A stretch of DNA of 6,919 bases, taken from Bacteroidetes bacterium CG23_combo_of_CG06-09_8_20_14_all_32_9 (GTDB lineage: Bacteria > Bacteroidota > Bacteroidia > Bacteroidales > GWA2-32-17). The stretch covers positions 1 to 6,919 of the forward strand of contig PCSS01000262.1 in the NCBI GenBank assembly GCA_002771395.1. The letters are read 5' to 3'. Below, in pieces: positions 6,899 to 6,919 of this stretch. The position numbers were made by a program, and so were the translations under genes. The notes beneath the pieces were generated by a model. It searched no databases. It had not been told where the DNA came from and saw only the letters and a program-made list of their open reading frames with translations. How positions within the stretch are numbered: position 1 is the first letter of the stretch; each line of letters begins with the position of its first letter.

Positions 6899-6919
6899 CG
6901 AACACCGAACAAGGAATGA
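6899..6919 (+). repeat. Start of a second degenerate heptamer repeat
   Basis: The last 21 bases divide into CGAACAC, CGAACAA and GGAATGA, three related heptamers that run to the window edge. With so few units the periodicity could be chance; sequence to the right would decide. Confidence 0.3.

Overview
The window is AT-rich and carries four protein genes. It most likely comes from a member of the Bacteroidota. The evidence is the gene families: a periplasmic beta-propeller/Y_Y_Y sensor fused to a SpoIIE-type phosphatase, and a small BT0820-like HAD protein. The start codons also lack Shine-Dalgarno sequences and sit in A/T-rich leaders, and one promoter-like box fits the Bacteroidota -7 consensus TAnnTTTG. 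I cannot name a genus.

Layout from left to right. Positions 1-277 hold no gene; they contain a perfect 39-bp tandem duplication at the very edge (1-78) and a short GGTATA-type array read on the minus strand (216-244). A 1091-residue receptor-phosphatase gene occupies 278-3553 on the minus strand. A divergent intergenic region (3554-3709) separates it from the small HAD hydrolase gene on the plus strand (3710-4117). That region holds a promoter-like box, an inverted repeat and oppositely oriented copies of a TGAATAGT motif that is also present in the 39-bp repeat. The HAD gene converges on fmt (4169-5131, minus) across about 50 bp. Upstream of fmt on the same strand, 65 bp away, is a stand-alone RecD/Dda-like SF1B helicase gene (5197-6627, minus). 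The right edge (6628-6919) holds no gene. It contains the helicase leader, a tandem GGTATAA heptamer/octamer array (6809-6864) and the start of a second, degenerate heptamer repeat.

The helicase and fmt are probably co-transcribed, but they act in unrelated housekeeping processes (DNA repair or replication, and initiator tRNA formylation). The receptor-phosphatase would pass a periplasmic or envelope signal to a cytoplasmic phosphoprotein, yet no STAS-domain target, anti-sigma kinase or sigma factor gene lies in the window. The gene content looks like ordinary chromosomal core. I found no convincing mobile element, defence system, CRISPR array or RNA gene. The less explained material is intergenic: short-period repeats in opposite orientations at the two ends, and the TGAATAGT motif shared between a tandem repeat and the divergent promoter region.
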